A stretch of 19,521 nucleotides of DNA from JAAYCI01 sp964367945. Lineage in GTDB: Bacteria; Bacillota; Clostridia; Oscillospirales; Ruminococcaceae. Where the stretch lies: contig CAYIZZ010000035.1 in assembly GCA_964367945.1 (NCBI GenBank), positions 1-19,521 on the forward strand, written 5' to 3'. Made by a program: the position numbers and the translations under genes. Below the pieces are notes generated by a model, which had not been told where the DNA came from, searched no databases, and saw nothing but the letters and a program-made list of their open reading frames with translations. Positions 1 to 6,990 of the stretch are shown in pieces; position 1 is the first letter of the stretch; each line of letters opens with the position of its first letter.

Positions 1-433
1 CATCTACTATTTCTGTTGCTGTTTTGCCTTCTTTGCGCATTTTCACAGCCATTTCAACCAAAAGACGCTGGCCTATGATGGCCTGTTGAGAATTCACAAT
101 ATAAACATTATCATACCCACATATGTTTTTTGCTATTTCTGCCGATTGAAACGTACCACTCATCTCCGCCGATAGCGCCACAACCACCACATCATCCTGA
201 TTGTTTTTTGCTTGTTCAAACAATGTTAGATATGCATCCGGTGGCGGTTGACTGGTGGTAGGGTGTTCTTTTGTACTTTCTAAAAGCTCATAAAAAGACT
301 GGAAAGACTCATCTGCCAGCTGATCATAAGCAACATCGCCGAAATTGATACAAATATTAACAAGGCTGATATCCATTTCTCTAGCCTGTGTGGTTGTAAT
401 ATCGGACGCTGTATCGGTAATTATTTTTATCAT
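1..433 (-). CDS. DegV family protein (FakB-like fatty-acid-binding), 3' part missing
   Basis: Translating the minus strand from the ATG at 433-431 gives 144 residues beginning MIKIITDTASDITTTQ, open to the left edge, so the C-terminal half lies outside. Family hallmarks are the N-terminal DTASDI (about 7-12), TSQP (60-63) and ALSAEMSGTFQSA (86-98). In characterised DegV/FakB proteins the TSQP region contacts the fatty-acid carboxylate, and the protein presents the acyl chain to the kinase FakA for phosphorylation; that role is known for the family and only inferred here. The start codon overlaps the stop of the upstream MarR gene as ATGA, so the two are translationally coupled and share one promoter. 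No FakA-like kinase is in the window. DegV assignment is firm; the bound lipid is unknown. Confidence 0.9.
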   Translation of the reverse strand, partial: MIKIITDTASDITTTQAREMDISLVNICINFGDVAYDQLADESFQSFYELLESTKEHPTTSQPPPDAYLTLFEQAKNNQDDVVVVALSAEMSGTFQSAEIAKNICGYDNVYIVNSQQAIIGQRLLVEMAVKMRKEGKTATEIVD

Positions 434-864
434 TTATTTTCCTCTTGCATAATTTTAACAAACTTCTGAATAGTCTTGTCAATATATTCCACTTCATCTT
501 CTGAAAAATCTTTACGGATAGCTTGCATCAGTTTGCTAATTGTATTATCTTGCATCCCGTAATAATCCAAGAATTTATCTGTCACTTCCAGATGATATTC
601 CCTTTTATCCTCGTTTGATGGTATTTTCAGCACATATCCTTTATCCACCAAACAGCCCAATTTATAGTTTGCATTTGGCACTGATATATTCAAATATTTT
701 GCAAACTGGCTGATGGTAGGCCTATTCAGCAAATAAATAATTTCCACACAGAAACTTTCAGTAGCAGACAAGCTACCATCACGTGTGCCGATTTTTTCTA
801 CCATTTGTTTGTAATAATTTGCACGAAACAAAAGATATAACTGCTCAAAACTTTTCTCAAGCAT
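430..864 (-). CDS. MarR-type winged-helix transcriptional regulator
   Basis: 144 residues, the usual MarR/FabT length. N-terminal helices (about 1-40) would form the dimer interface. A helix-turn-helix follows, with TISQFAKYLNIS (50-61) as the first helix and turn and a recognition helix around 62-74. The wing (79-93) carries the SNEDKRE segment, equivalent to the conserved D-x-R of MarR wings, and C-terminal helices complete the dimer region. The start is supported by GGGAGG about 9 nt upstream. The gene is first in a two-gene unit with degV through an ATGA overlap. A consensus promoter and a near-palindrome at its predicted transcription start suggest autorepression. Because DegV proteins bind fatty acids and FabT is a MarR regulator of lipid synthesis, a lipid-responsive role is plausible but inferred. 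Confidence 0.88.
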   Translation of the reverse strand: MLEKSFEQLYLLFRANYYKQMVEKIGTRDGSLSATESFCVEIIYLLNRPTISQFAKYLNISVPNANYKLGCLVDKGYVLKIPSNEDKREYHLEVTDKFLDYYGMQDNTISKLMQAIRKDFSEDEVEYIDKTIQKFVKIMQEENK

Positions 865-890
865 AAATATAACCTCCCACTAATTTACAA

Positions 891-906
891 TTGATAAATT
901 CACCAA
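891..906 (-). promoter_or_regulatory. Candidate MarR operator (imperfect 16-bp palindrome)
   Basis: The minus strand reads TTGGTGAATTTATCAA, an inverted repeat of form TTGRTRAATTYAYCAA around a central AATT. It lies 2 nt downstream of the -10 box, covering the expected transcription start of the marR-degV unit. A MarR-type dimer bound here would block initiation. The sequence and position are seen directly; the binding protein is inferred from the gene it precedes. Confidence 0.55.
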
Positions 907-908
907 TC

Positions 909-938
909 ATTATACCTTTAATACTCCAAAACTGTCAA
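909..938 (-). promoter_or_regulatory. Sigma-A promoter of the marR-degV unit
   Basis: On the minus strand a perfect -35 TTGACA (938-933) and a perfect -10 TATAAT (914-909) are separated by 18 nt. The predicted start site near 902 lies inside the palindrome at 891-906 and about 38 nt before the MarR start codon. Such a strong promoter overlapped by an operator is typical of a repressed, autoregulated unit. Confidence 0.8.
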
Positions 939-996
939 GAAATCACAAACTCCTCACATACATACTAAGCTATAGTAAGTTTCACATCATCTGCTT

Positions 997-2070
997 TTAC
1001 AGCTTTGGCCCCAGCAATCTAAAAAGAACCAGCGGCTCTTGTGATGTATTTACCAGGGTATACTCTTCACACGCACACGGAACAAATATCTGCTCTCCTT
1101 TTTCAAGAGAAAGCTCTTTCCCTGCGCCTGTTAAAGTACCTGTGCCACTCCATACATAAAATCCAGTGAATTCTCCTGTGTGCGCCATCTGCACTTTATT
1201 TTTCACCGTCATTTTATCCATTGCGAAACAAGGCGTGGTGTCATACCCCACCAGCCGAACAGTTTCTACATCGTCATCATTTTGCAATGTGTTTTTTTGC
1301 ACCACCACTTCCATACACAAATCTTCATACGAATATCCCTCAAAATGTATACAGTCAAACATAGTCTCATACCCAAGCCCTTGATGATAGAACTCATCCG
1401 GCATTTCGCTACGTTTTTCAAATCTAATAGTAATATCGGTGGGCTCTTGAATTTCCATAAGTGTACATCCTGCACCTATGGCGTGTGGCATGCCACCTTT
1501 TACAATTATAGTCTCTCCCGCCACGGCCGGTATTTTATGCATCATACTGTACATTGCATTCACATCTTGATCGTAAAACGCCTTTATAAAAGCCTTCTTA
1601 TTAACACCTTCGCGAAACCCAATATACAAGCATGGTTCTTCCACGTCATCTCGCACATTCAAAACATGCCATGACTCTATTTTGCCAAACTGCGAGTTGA
1701 AAAGCTCTCTTGCTGCTTTTTTATCGGGATGAACTTGCAGCGGCAATGTCACAGCCGAGTCAAGCACCTTAATCAGCACTCCCGGCGACATTCCAAACTG
1801 TTCTTTATGCTGTTTTCCCAGAACATTATCTGCATCTTTTTCTATATACTCATCAAACGGCATGGGCGGGTTTGTATCCATCACCCTGCACACACCCTCC
1901 ACTACATCCCTTCCCGGTGTGTTGCCATACACAGCCGACAATACCCATTCTTCCGGAAACGAGCTGTCTTGTGGATTATCCTTGCCATGAAATCTATCTA
2001 TCTCACGCCCACCTGTGTATGAGCGCCACACTCTTTCTGCATTCAACTTCACCGGTACATTATGTTCCAA
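997..2070 (-). CDS. manA: Class I mannose-6-phosphate isomerase
   Basis: This cytoplasmic Zn2+ enzyme interconverts mannose 6-phosphate and fructose 6-phosphate, linking mannose use or glycan precursor synthesis to glycolysis. The 357-residue protein is a short bacterial type I PMI with cupin fold. Metal-site motifs are present: LPLQVHPDKKA (109-119) with Q112 and H114, GKIES with E132, and GGMPHAIG (192-199) with H196. EIQEPTDITIR (206-216) lies at the active site, and a second cupin half carries KGEQIFVP near the C-terminus. The start is supported by AGAGGTGAG about 9 nt upstream on the minus strand. No convincing terminator separates it from the downstream marR-degV unit, but that unit has its own promoter. 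It reads away from the two-component genes across a 349-nt intergenic region. Confidence 0.92.
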   Translation of the reverse strand: MEHNVPVKLNAERVWRSYTGGREIDRFHGKDNPQDSSFPEEWVLSAVYGNTPGRDVVEGVCRVMDTNPPMPFDEYIEKDADNVLGKQHKEQFGMSPGVLIKVLDSAVTLPLQVHPDKKAARELFNSQFGKIESWHVLNVRDDVEEPCLYIGFREGVNKKAFIKAFYDQDVNAMYSMMHKIPAVAGETIIVKGGMPHAIGAGCTLMEIQEPTDITIRFEKRSEMPDEFYHQGLGYETMFDCIHFEGYSYEDLCMEVVVQKNTLQNDDDVETVRLVGYDTTPCFAMDKMTVKNKVQMAHTGEFTGFYVWSGTGTLTGAGKELSLEKGEQIFVPCACEEYTLVNTSQEPLVLFRLLGPKL

Positions 2071-2327
2071 AATACACTCACCTCTTTAATATATTTAAGA
2101 ATCTTCATACTCTTTACTCGTATATCTATACATTATATATTTTAAAGTTATTGTATTTGATTTTTATAATTAATGCAATGTTTACCGGTACAAAAAAATA
2201 ATTTCTTCTTATTTAAACGCATATTGCAAACATTTTTTCTTTTCTTTTGAAAATCTTAGGATTTATCTCCATCATATTTTCAGAATCATTATATATGATA
2301 TAACAAAGCACTAAAAAGAAATCCGGA

Positions 2328-2339
2328 TGCAACGTTGCA
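2328..2339. promoter_or_regulatory. Perfect 12-bp palindrome TGCAACGTTGCA, candidate operator
   Basis: This exact inverted repeat with a central CG resembles half-site geometry seen in LacI-family operators, though it is two bases shorter than a canonical CcpA cre site. It lies 8 nt upstream of a TATAAT at 2348-2353, that is, within the -35 to -10 spacer of the response-regulator gene. A protein bound here would compete with RNA polymerase. The regulator is unknown. Confidence 0.4.
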
Positions 2340-2347
2340 AGATTTTG

Positions 2348-2353
2348 TATAAT
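2348..2353 (+). promoter_or_regulatory. Putative -10 box for the two-component operon
   Basis: A perfect TATAAT lies 66 nt before the response-regulator start. No good -35 hexamer is found at 16-18 nt spacing; the sequence there overlaps the palindrome at 2328-2339. The promoter may therefore need an activator or be weak. Confidence 0.4.
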
Positions 2354-2419
2354 ATTTCATGCAAATACTTGCCTATGCGTGGTAATATATACAAGAAAAC
2401 AAAATTAAAGGGGATAGCT

Positions 2420-3130
2420 ATGCAAAAGTCTTGCATTTTAGTGGTAGAAGATGACAACGAGATCCGCAAGGGTATAGGTATATATCTGCGTACCCAGGGC
2501 TACGATGTGCTTTTGGCTCAAGATGGTGTAGAGGGGCTGGAAATCGTAAAGGAAAACGATGTCCATTTAGCCATTGTAGACATCATGATGCCACGCATGG
2601 ACGGCATCACCATGGTGATGCACCTGCGCCAAACACATGATTTTCCCATCATCATGCTTAGCGCTAAAGGCGAAGAAATAGACAAGGTCACTGGCTTGAA
2701 TATTGGAGCAGATGACTATGTCACAAAGCCGTTTGCACCGATGGAATTATTGGCCAGGGTAAACAGCCACTTGCGCAGATATGAGAGATATCTTAGCGCC
2801 CTCAGTGAAAAGATCGAAACACCCAAATCCACCATGATTACCGTTGGTGGACTGGAGCTTGATGAAAGTGCCGTACAGTTTTTTGTGGATGGCAATTCAG
2901 TAAAGCTAACGCCTATCGAGTTTAAAATTCTTACTTTGCTAATGAAACACCCGGGGCGTGTGTTTTCCAGCGAAGAAATCTATGAACGGGTATGGAACGA
3001 GCGCGCTGTAAACACAGAAACCATCATGGTCCATGTGCGCAACATCCGCGAAAAAATCGAAATCAACCCGAAAGAGCCAAAATATTTAAAGGTGGTATGG
3101 GGAATTGGATACAAAATTGAAGACCGTTAA
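2420..3130 (+). CDS. OmpR/PhoB-family response regulator (VanR-like)
   Basis: Starting at the ATG at 2420, preceded by AAAGGGG at 6 nt, the protein has 236 residues. An in-frame ATG 31 codons earlier (2327) has no ribosome binding site and adds non-homologous sequence. The receiver domain (about 4-118) has the acidic pair E10-D11-D12, the phosphorylation site D54 in AIVDIMMPRMDG, S81 and K103 in DDYVTKPF. The winged-helix DNA-binding domain (about 135-233) has LTPIEFKILTLLMKHPGRVFS and the recognition region TIMVHVRNIREKIE, ending with the GIGYKIE wing. It would bind DNA when phosphorylated by the kinase that overlaps its 3' end by 26 nt. Target genes are not evident; autoregulation or control of neighbours is possible. 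Confidence 0.93.
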   Translation: MQKSCILVVEDDNEIRKGIGIYLRTQGYDVLLAQDGVEGLEIVKENDVHLAIVDIMMPRMDGITMVMHLRQTHDFPIIMLSAKGEEIDKVTGLNIGADDYVTKPFAPMELLARVNSHLRRYERYLSALSEKIETPKSTMITVGGLELDESAVQFFVDGNSVKLTPIEFKILTLLMKHPGRVFSSEEIYERVWNERAVNTETIMVHVRNIREKIEINPKEPKYLKVVWGIGYKIEDR

Positions 3131-5477
3131 ATGGCCTAAACTTGGACTTAGCATCGCTATTTGTGTTATTTTTAGCATTTTAGTTATGACTTTTGCTTTT
3201 TTTGTCAGCGCATCGCACACGCCATATTATCAACATGCAGACTACGGCTATACTTTGCACAAAAACAGTTATGCTTTATATTGGAAGCTGACACAAAAAA
3301 ATAGTGACATGCCCACACTGACCCCGACAGACATATTTTTCCCTGCTGCATCCGAGCTGGTGCAAGATATCTATACTGCACAGTCCAGCATAGGCATCAC
3401 CCAAGAGCAAGCGCTTTTGCCCGAGTATATTTCAGAGTTTGACGCATATTCTTACGAAATAGTAAACTCTTGGTATCAATACTTAACATCACAAGATATC
3501 AACTATATCATGTACGACCAAGAAACCGGCAACACTGTGGGAAATTTTGGAGACGACATACTCAATCTTGCAAGAAACGGTGGTTCCATAGCTTCTTCGA
3601 ATGAAAAAAGCGATTTGAACCAAAAGTATCTTTATTATATCGTCTTGCAATGGGATAGCGACGGGCATATGAGCATTGCCTCGTCAAACGGCATAAGCGA
3701 TGCAGTTTCAGCACACATGCGTGATGATGGCATAGAAAACGATCTTTTCTATTCCGGAATCGATAGCAGCGTCTCTCAGCTCCTCAGTGGCACTATGGTG
3801 TCGCCGTCAAATGTCACCGCCGTATACGCTATGCCAAAGCTTGATACTCCCCTACAAAGCGGTCTTTATCAAACTGTTTACTACGACGCTATGTACAGTT
3901 TTGTGAACGAGCCGGGTTTTGCCTTCACATGCTTTGCCCTTTTGATTTTAAGCTTTATTTTAGGCCTCATCATCGCTTTTCATCAAAAGTTCCCGATAGA
4001 AGGCAGCTTTTTATCAAAACTGTCTCCTGAGTCTACGTTAGGCATTCTCTTACTATCTGCGTTTTTCATTGTCCCGGTAATGCAGTTCTTGCTTCCAAAC
4101 TTTTTATACCAAAACCTATTCGCCAGTATAGGCATGCCGGTTTTCGGCGGTATGAGCTGGCTCGCTGTAATTGTTTACGGACTGGGTAGTTTTGTTATAC
4201 TTTCTGCTTTATTCAGTATATCTCATGTTATGGGCATCTCTGTTTACCAGATTCATACCCTGGGTGTCAAAAAATACCTTTCCAAAAAGTCCTACATCAT
4301 TATGTTTTTAGCATTTCTGGGCCGTCAGTTAAAGCGCTTGTGGCGTTATCTTTGCACCATAGATCTACGCGAGGCAAGTGATCGTGGCCTCATCAAAATA
4401 ATGGTGGCAAACTTCCTTGTTATGGCTGCTTTAAGCTGTTTGTGGATTTTCTGCTTGCCACTACTTGTTGCATATACTATTATTGTTTTCATTTTACTGC
4501 GCAAAGAATATCGCAACTTGAAATCAAATTATTCAAAACTTATGCAGGCTGCACAAGACATTTCAAAAGGTAATCTAGACACCGTCATTTCCGAAGATGA
4601 CCTTGGCGTGTTCGAGCCTATAAAACAAGAGCTTTGCAAGGTTCAGGATGGTTTCAGCCACGCAGTGGACCAGCATCTCAAAAGCCAAAATATGAAAACA
4701 GAGCTGATCACCAACGTTTCACATGATTTGAAAACACCGCTGACCGCAATTATCACTTATATAGACCTTCTGAAACAAGAAGATGTCAGCGAGGAAGATC
4801 GCCAAAGCTATATTGATACCCTCGATGTAAAAAGTCAGCGTTTAAAACGTTTGATAGAAGATCTTTTCGAGGTAAGCAAAGCCAGCAGCAAAAATATTGT
4901 TCTGACAAACAGCACAGTGGAGCTACAATCTTTACTAATGCAAGTGGAAGCCGAGGCCACAGAACTTCTAAGCTTGGTAAACATTACGTTTAAATATCAT
5001 TTCCCAGACGAAAAATCCTTGATGATACTCGATGGCGAAAAAACTTCTAGAATATTTGAAAACCTAATTTTAAATGTTGCAAAATACTCACTTCCCGGCA
5101 CTCGTGCTCATGTTACCATCATCCATGTTGATAATGGCGCTCATGTCACCATCAGCAACATTTCAAAATATGAGCTGGACTTTGATGAAGAGCAAATCAC
5201 CGAACGGTTTGTACGTGGTGACATTTCCCGCAATACCGACGGCTCGGGCCTTGGTCTCGCCATTGCGAAAAGCTTCACCGAAGCTCAGGGCGGTCATTTC
5301 TCAGTCCAAATCGACGGTGATATGTTCAAAGCGATGGTGTGGCTACCATCCAACTTTTCGCCCGATGATGCCGCTAGCACCGATGATGAGCCCGACATTA
5401 TGCCAGTTCACCCTCCTGTCGAAGGAGATGCACAAGCTATAGACGCTCCCACCCCTGACGATAACACACTTTCATAA
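3105..5477 (+). CDS. Large polytopic VanS-like sensor histidine kinase
   Basis: 790 residues from a TTG start inside the response-regulator gene. AAAGGTGG at 3088-3095 is 9 nt upstream; a second TTG at 3117 is less well spaced. Order: membrane helix (about 13-34), outside sensor region (about 35-272), then membrane helices near 273-293, 311-330, 350-372 and 437-465. A HAMP-like juxtamembrane segment (466-520) is followed by a dimerisation domain with H540 in NVSHDLKTPLT, then an ATPase domain. The ATPase domain has the N-box ENLILNVAKYS with N657 and the G2 box GSGLGLAIAK (713-722). TERFVRGDISR (699-709) is typical of VanS relatives, and no clear D-x-G-x-G box is present, as in many of these. 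An acidic, proline-rich tail (752-790) follows the catalytic core. The signal is unknown; the kinase would phosphorylate D54 of its partner. Confidence 0.9.
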   Translation: MDTKLKTVKWPKLGLSIAICVIFSILVMTFAFFVSASHTPYYQHADYGYTLHKNSYALYWKLTQKNSDMPTLTPTDIFFPAASELVQDIYTAQSSIGITQEQALLPEYISEFDAYSYEIVNSWYQYLTSQDINYIMYDQETGNTVGNFGDDILNLARNGGSIASSNEKSDLNQKYLYYIVLQWDSDGHMSIASSNGISDAVSAHMRDDGIENDLFYSGIDSSVSQLLSGTMVSPSNVTAVYAMPKLDTPLQSGLYQTVYYDAMYSFVNEPGFAFTCFALLILSFILGLIIAFHQKFPIEGSFLSKLSPESTLGILLLSAFFIVPVMQFLLPNFLYQNLFASIGMPVFGGMSWLAVIVYGLGSFVILSALFSISHVMGISVYQIHTLGVKKYLSKKSYIIMFLAFLGRQLKRLWRYLCTIDLREASDRGLIKIMVANFLVMAALSCLWIFCLPLLVAYTIIVFILLRKEYRNLKSNYSKLMQAAQDISKGNLDTVISEDDLGVFEPIKQELCKVQDGFSHAVDQHLKSQNMKTELITNVSHDLKTPLTAIITYIDLLKQEDVSEEDRQSYIDTLDVKSQRLKRLIEDLFEVSKASSKNIVLTNSTVELQSLLMQVEAEATELLSLVNITFKYHFPDEKSLMILDGEKTSRIFENLILNVAKYSLPGTRAHVTIIHVDNGAHVTISNISKYELDFDEEQITERFVRGDISRNTDGSGLGLAIAKSFTEAQGGHFSVQIDGDMFKAMVWLPSNFSPDDAASTDDEPDIMPVHPPVEGDAQAIDAPTPDDNTLS

Positions 5478-5484
5478 ATACACC

Positions 5485-5530
5485 TAATAGACCTCTCTTC
5501 TTACCATCGAAGGGAGGTCTATTATTTTGC
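5485..5530 (+). terminator. Rho-independent terminator of the two-component operon
   Basis: Stem arms at 5485-5500 and 5509-5524 pair over 16 bp with one G-T pair, around an 8-nt loop. The run ATTTT follows on the plus strand. It starts 7 nt after the kinase stop codon. Confidence 0.85.
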
Positions 5531-5548
5531 AAATTATGCCACAAGTAC

Positions 5549-5578
5549 AAAAAAACTCTGCAACACTCAGTTGCAGAG
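5549..5578 (-). terminator. Rho-independent terminator of prfB
   Basis: Arms CTCTGCAAC (5556-5564) and GTTGCAGAG (5570-5578) form a perfect 9-bp stem with a 5-nt loop. On the minus strand the stem is followed by seven T residues (5555-5549). It lies 26 nt after the prfB stop. Confidence 0.9.
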
Positions 5579-5603
5579 CCAAAATACTAAACCATTGTCA
5601 ATC

Positions 5604-6740
5604 TTACTCATCTGATGACAACGCACCGTCTTGCAAACTTCCTTTGCTGGCAGCTTTCAGGTATGCGTTTATGAATCCATCCAAATCGCCATCCATTACA
5701 GCGTTTATGTTTCCATTTTCAAATCCTGTGCGATGATCTTTCGCCAAGGTATACGGCATAAACACATAACTGCGTATCTGGCTACCCCATGCAATATCTT
5801 TTTGCACACCTTTTATATCGTCTATTTTATCAAGATGTTCTCTCTCTTTTATCTGCACCAGCTTTGATATCAGCATTTTCATTGCATGCTCACGGTTTTG
5901 CACCTGACTGCGCTCGGCTTGGCTTGCCACCACAATTCCCGTGGGTATATGTGTCAGACGTACTGCCGACGATGTCTTATTAACGTGCTGTCCACCTGCG
6001 CCGGAAGCACGGTACACATCCATTTTTATGTCATCAGGACTAATTGTAACACTTTTATCTTGCTGTATTTCCGGCATCACTTCAATAGACGCAAAGCTGG
6101 TGTGTCTGCGTCCTGAGGAATCAAACGGCGACACTCTTACAAGGCGATGTACTCCATTTTCACTTTTCAAAAATCCATAGGCATTTTTGCCTTCCACCAG
6201 TACCGACGCACTTTTTATTCCGGCCTCTTCACCATCTAAAAAGTCAAGCACCGTGGTTTTATACCCTTGCATAAGCGCCCATTTTTGATACATTCTCAAT
6301 AACATCTGCACCCAGTCCTGAGCTTCGGTACCACCGGCGCCCGCATGAAAAGTCAAAATCGCATTGTTTGCGTCATATTCACCTGAAAGCAATGTCACTA
6401 AACGCATTTGCTCTGATTGCTGTGCTAGCTGCTTTACGCACTCGTCGGCTTCCTGCGCTGCGTCCTCGTCTCCCTCTTCCCAAAGTTCCAAAAACGTTTG
6501 AGCGTCAGCCACTAAGTCCACAAGATTTGCATACGCTTGTATGCCATCGCGTATAGCGCCCATTTCACTGAACACTATTCCACTTTCAGCGGCGTTATCG
6601 TAAAATTCAGGCATAGAGCTTTTTGTTTCCAGCTCTTTCAGTCTACGCTCTTTTTCGCTGATACTAAGCGCATCTTTTAGCTCTTTCACTCCCGGAACAA
6701 GCTCCTCCAGACGGTTTTTTACATCATCAAATAACAGCAT
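5604..6740 (-). CDS. prfB: Peptide chain release factor 2 (RF2), no programmed frameshift
   Basis: 378 residues, close to other RF2 proteins (E. coli 365). RF2 recognises UGA and UAA in the ribosomal A site and triggers peptide release. The recognition tripeptide SPF is at 204-206 (VRVSPFDSSGRRH), which separates RF2 from RF1. The catalytic GGQ is at 249-251 (SGAGGQHVNKT). An N-terminal helical domain (1-110) precedes them. In most bacteria codon 26 is an in-frame UGA bypassed by +1 frameshifting after CUU. Here codon 25 is also CTT but is followed by AGT, and no AGGGGG-like stimulator precedes it, so the gene is one continuous frame. AAGGAG 6 nt before the ATG supports the start. It has its own promoter and terminator. 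Confidence 0.96.
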   Translation of the reverse strand: MLLFDDVKNRLEELVPGVKELKDALSISEKERRLKELETKSSMPEFYDNAAESGIVFSEMGAIRDGIQAYANLVDLVADAQTFLELWEEGDEDAAQEADECVKQLAQQSEQMRLVTLLSGEYDANNAILTFHAGAGGTEAQDWVQMLLRMYQKWALMQGYKTTVLDFLDGEEAGIKSASVLVEGKNAYGFLKSENGVHRLVRVSPFDSSGRRHTSFASIEVMPEIQQDKSVTISPDDIKMDVYRASGAGGQHVNKTSSAVRLTHIPTGIVVASQAERSQVQNREHAMKMLISKLVQIKEREHLDKIDDIKGVQKDIAWGSQIRSYVFMPYTLAKDHRTGFENGNINAVMDGDLDGFINAYLKAASKGSLQDGALSSDE

Positions 6741-6846
6741 CTATATCTCCTTATGGCAGGTGTTTCCACCTTTCATTTATTTACACATCAACATTAATTT
6801 ACATTTATCACATTAAAATACATCTATACTTAATACTACCTATTTT

Positions 6847-6875
6847 ATTATAGTGTAAAACAGTTTACCTGTCTA
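6847..6875 (-). promoter_or_regulatory. Promoter of prfB
   Basis: On the minus strand, TAGACA (6875-6870) and TATAAT (6852-6847) are separated by 17 nt. The transcript would have a leader of about 100 nt. A small 5-bp hairpin with a GAAA tetraloop (about 6758-6771) lies just upstream of the ribosome binding site. Confidence 0.7.
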
Positions 6876-6910
6876 TATCTTAATTTTTGTTAATAATATG
6901 TAAATTTCTT

Positions 6911-6939
6911 TTGCTTTTCTCCTTAAAATAAGTTAGAAT
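6911..6939 (+). promoter_or_regulatory. Promoter of the RING-protein gene, possibly of rnf as well
   Basis: TTGCTT (6911-6916) and TAGAAT (6934-6939) are separated by 17 nt, about 50 nt before the start codon at 6991. No terminator and no strong second promoter is visible between this gene and rnfC, so this promoter may drive the whole 7-kb unit. Confidence 0.55.
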
Positions 6940-6990
6940 AAATACTGTAGCGTCCTAATTATTGCTTGATATTTTACTAAGGAGATTCCT

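Larger units (their letters stand above)
2071..2419. other. AT-rich divergent intergenic region, manA / response regulator
   Basis: About 350 nt with no credible gene; the short frames here lack ribosome binding sites. It holds the manA ribosome binding site at the left end. A weak minus-strand promoter candidate for manA is TTGCAT, 17 nt, TACAAT near 2150-2179. A second TATAAT on the minus strand lies at 2137-2132. The inverted pair ATCAT/ATGAT lies at 2285-2299. The perfect palindrome and -10 box that precede the response regulator lie at the right end. No tRNA or riboswitch structure was recognised. Confidence 0.5.

Noticed and set aside
960..980. Weak inverted repeat (TACTA/TAGTA arms) after manA considered as a terminator
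   Set aside because: The stem is 5 bp plus 2 bp across a mismatch, AT-rich and without a following T run on the minus strand.
1180..2201. Several plus-strand open frames of 70-164 codons opposite manA
   Set aside because: They are antisense to a firmly identified gene, have no ribosome binding sites, and their composition (His/Cys/Tyr rich) is that of reverse-complement translations.
2160..2250. Recurrent GCAA/AAACATT words considered as a repeat array
   Set aside because: Only a few loose, irregularly spaced matches in AT-rich DNA, with no constant repeat unit or spacer.
2327..2419. Upstream start for the response regulator adding 31 residues
   Set aside because: No ribosome binding site precedes the ATG at 2327, whereas the ATG at 2420 has AAAGGGG at good spacing and gives the normal family N-terminus. 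The extra stretch overlaps the promoter.
6741..6840. prfB leader considered as a riboswitch or attenuator
   Set aside because: Apart from a 5-bp GAAA-loop hairpin near 6758-6771 it is low-complexity AT-rich sequence with no recognised aptamer or terminator/antiterminator pair.
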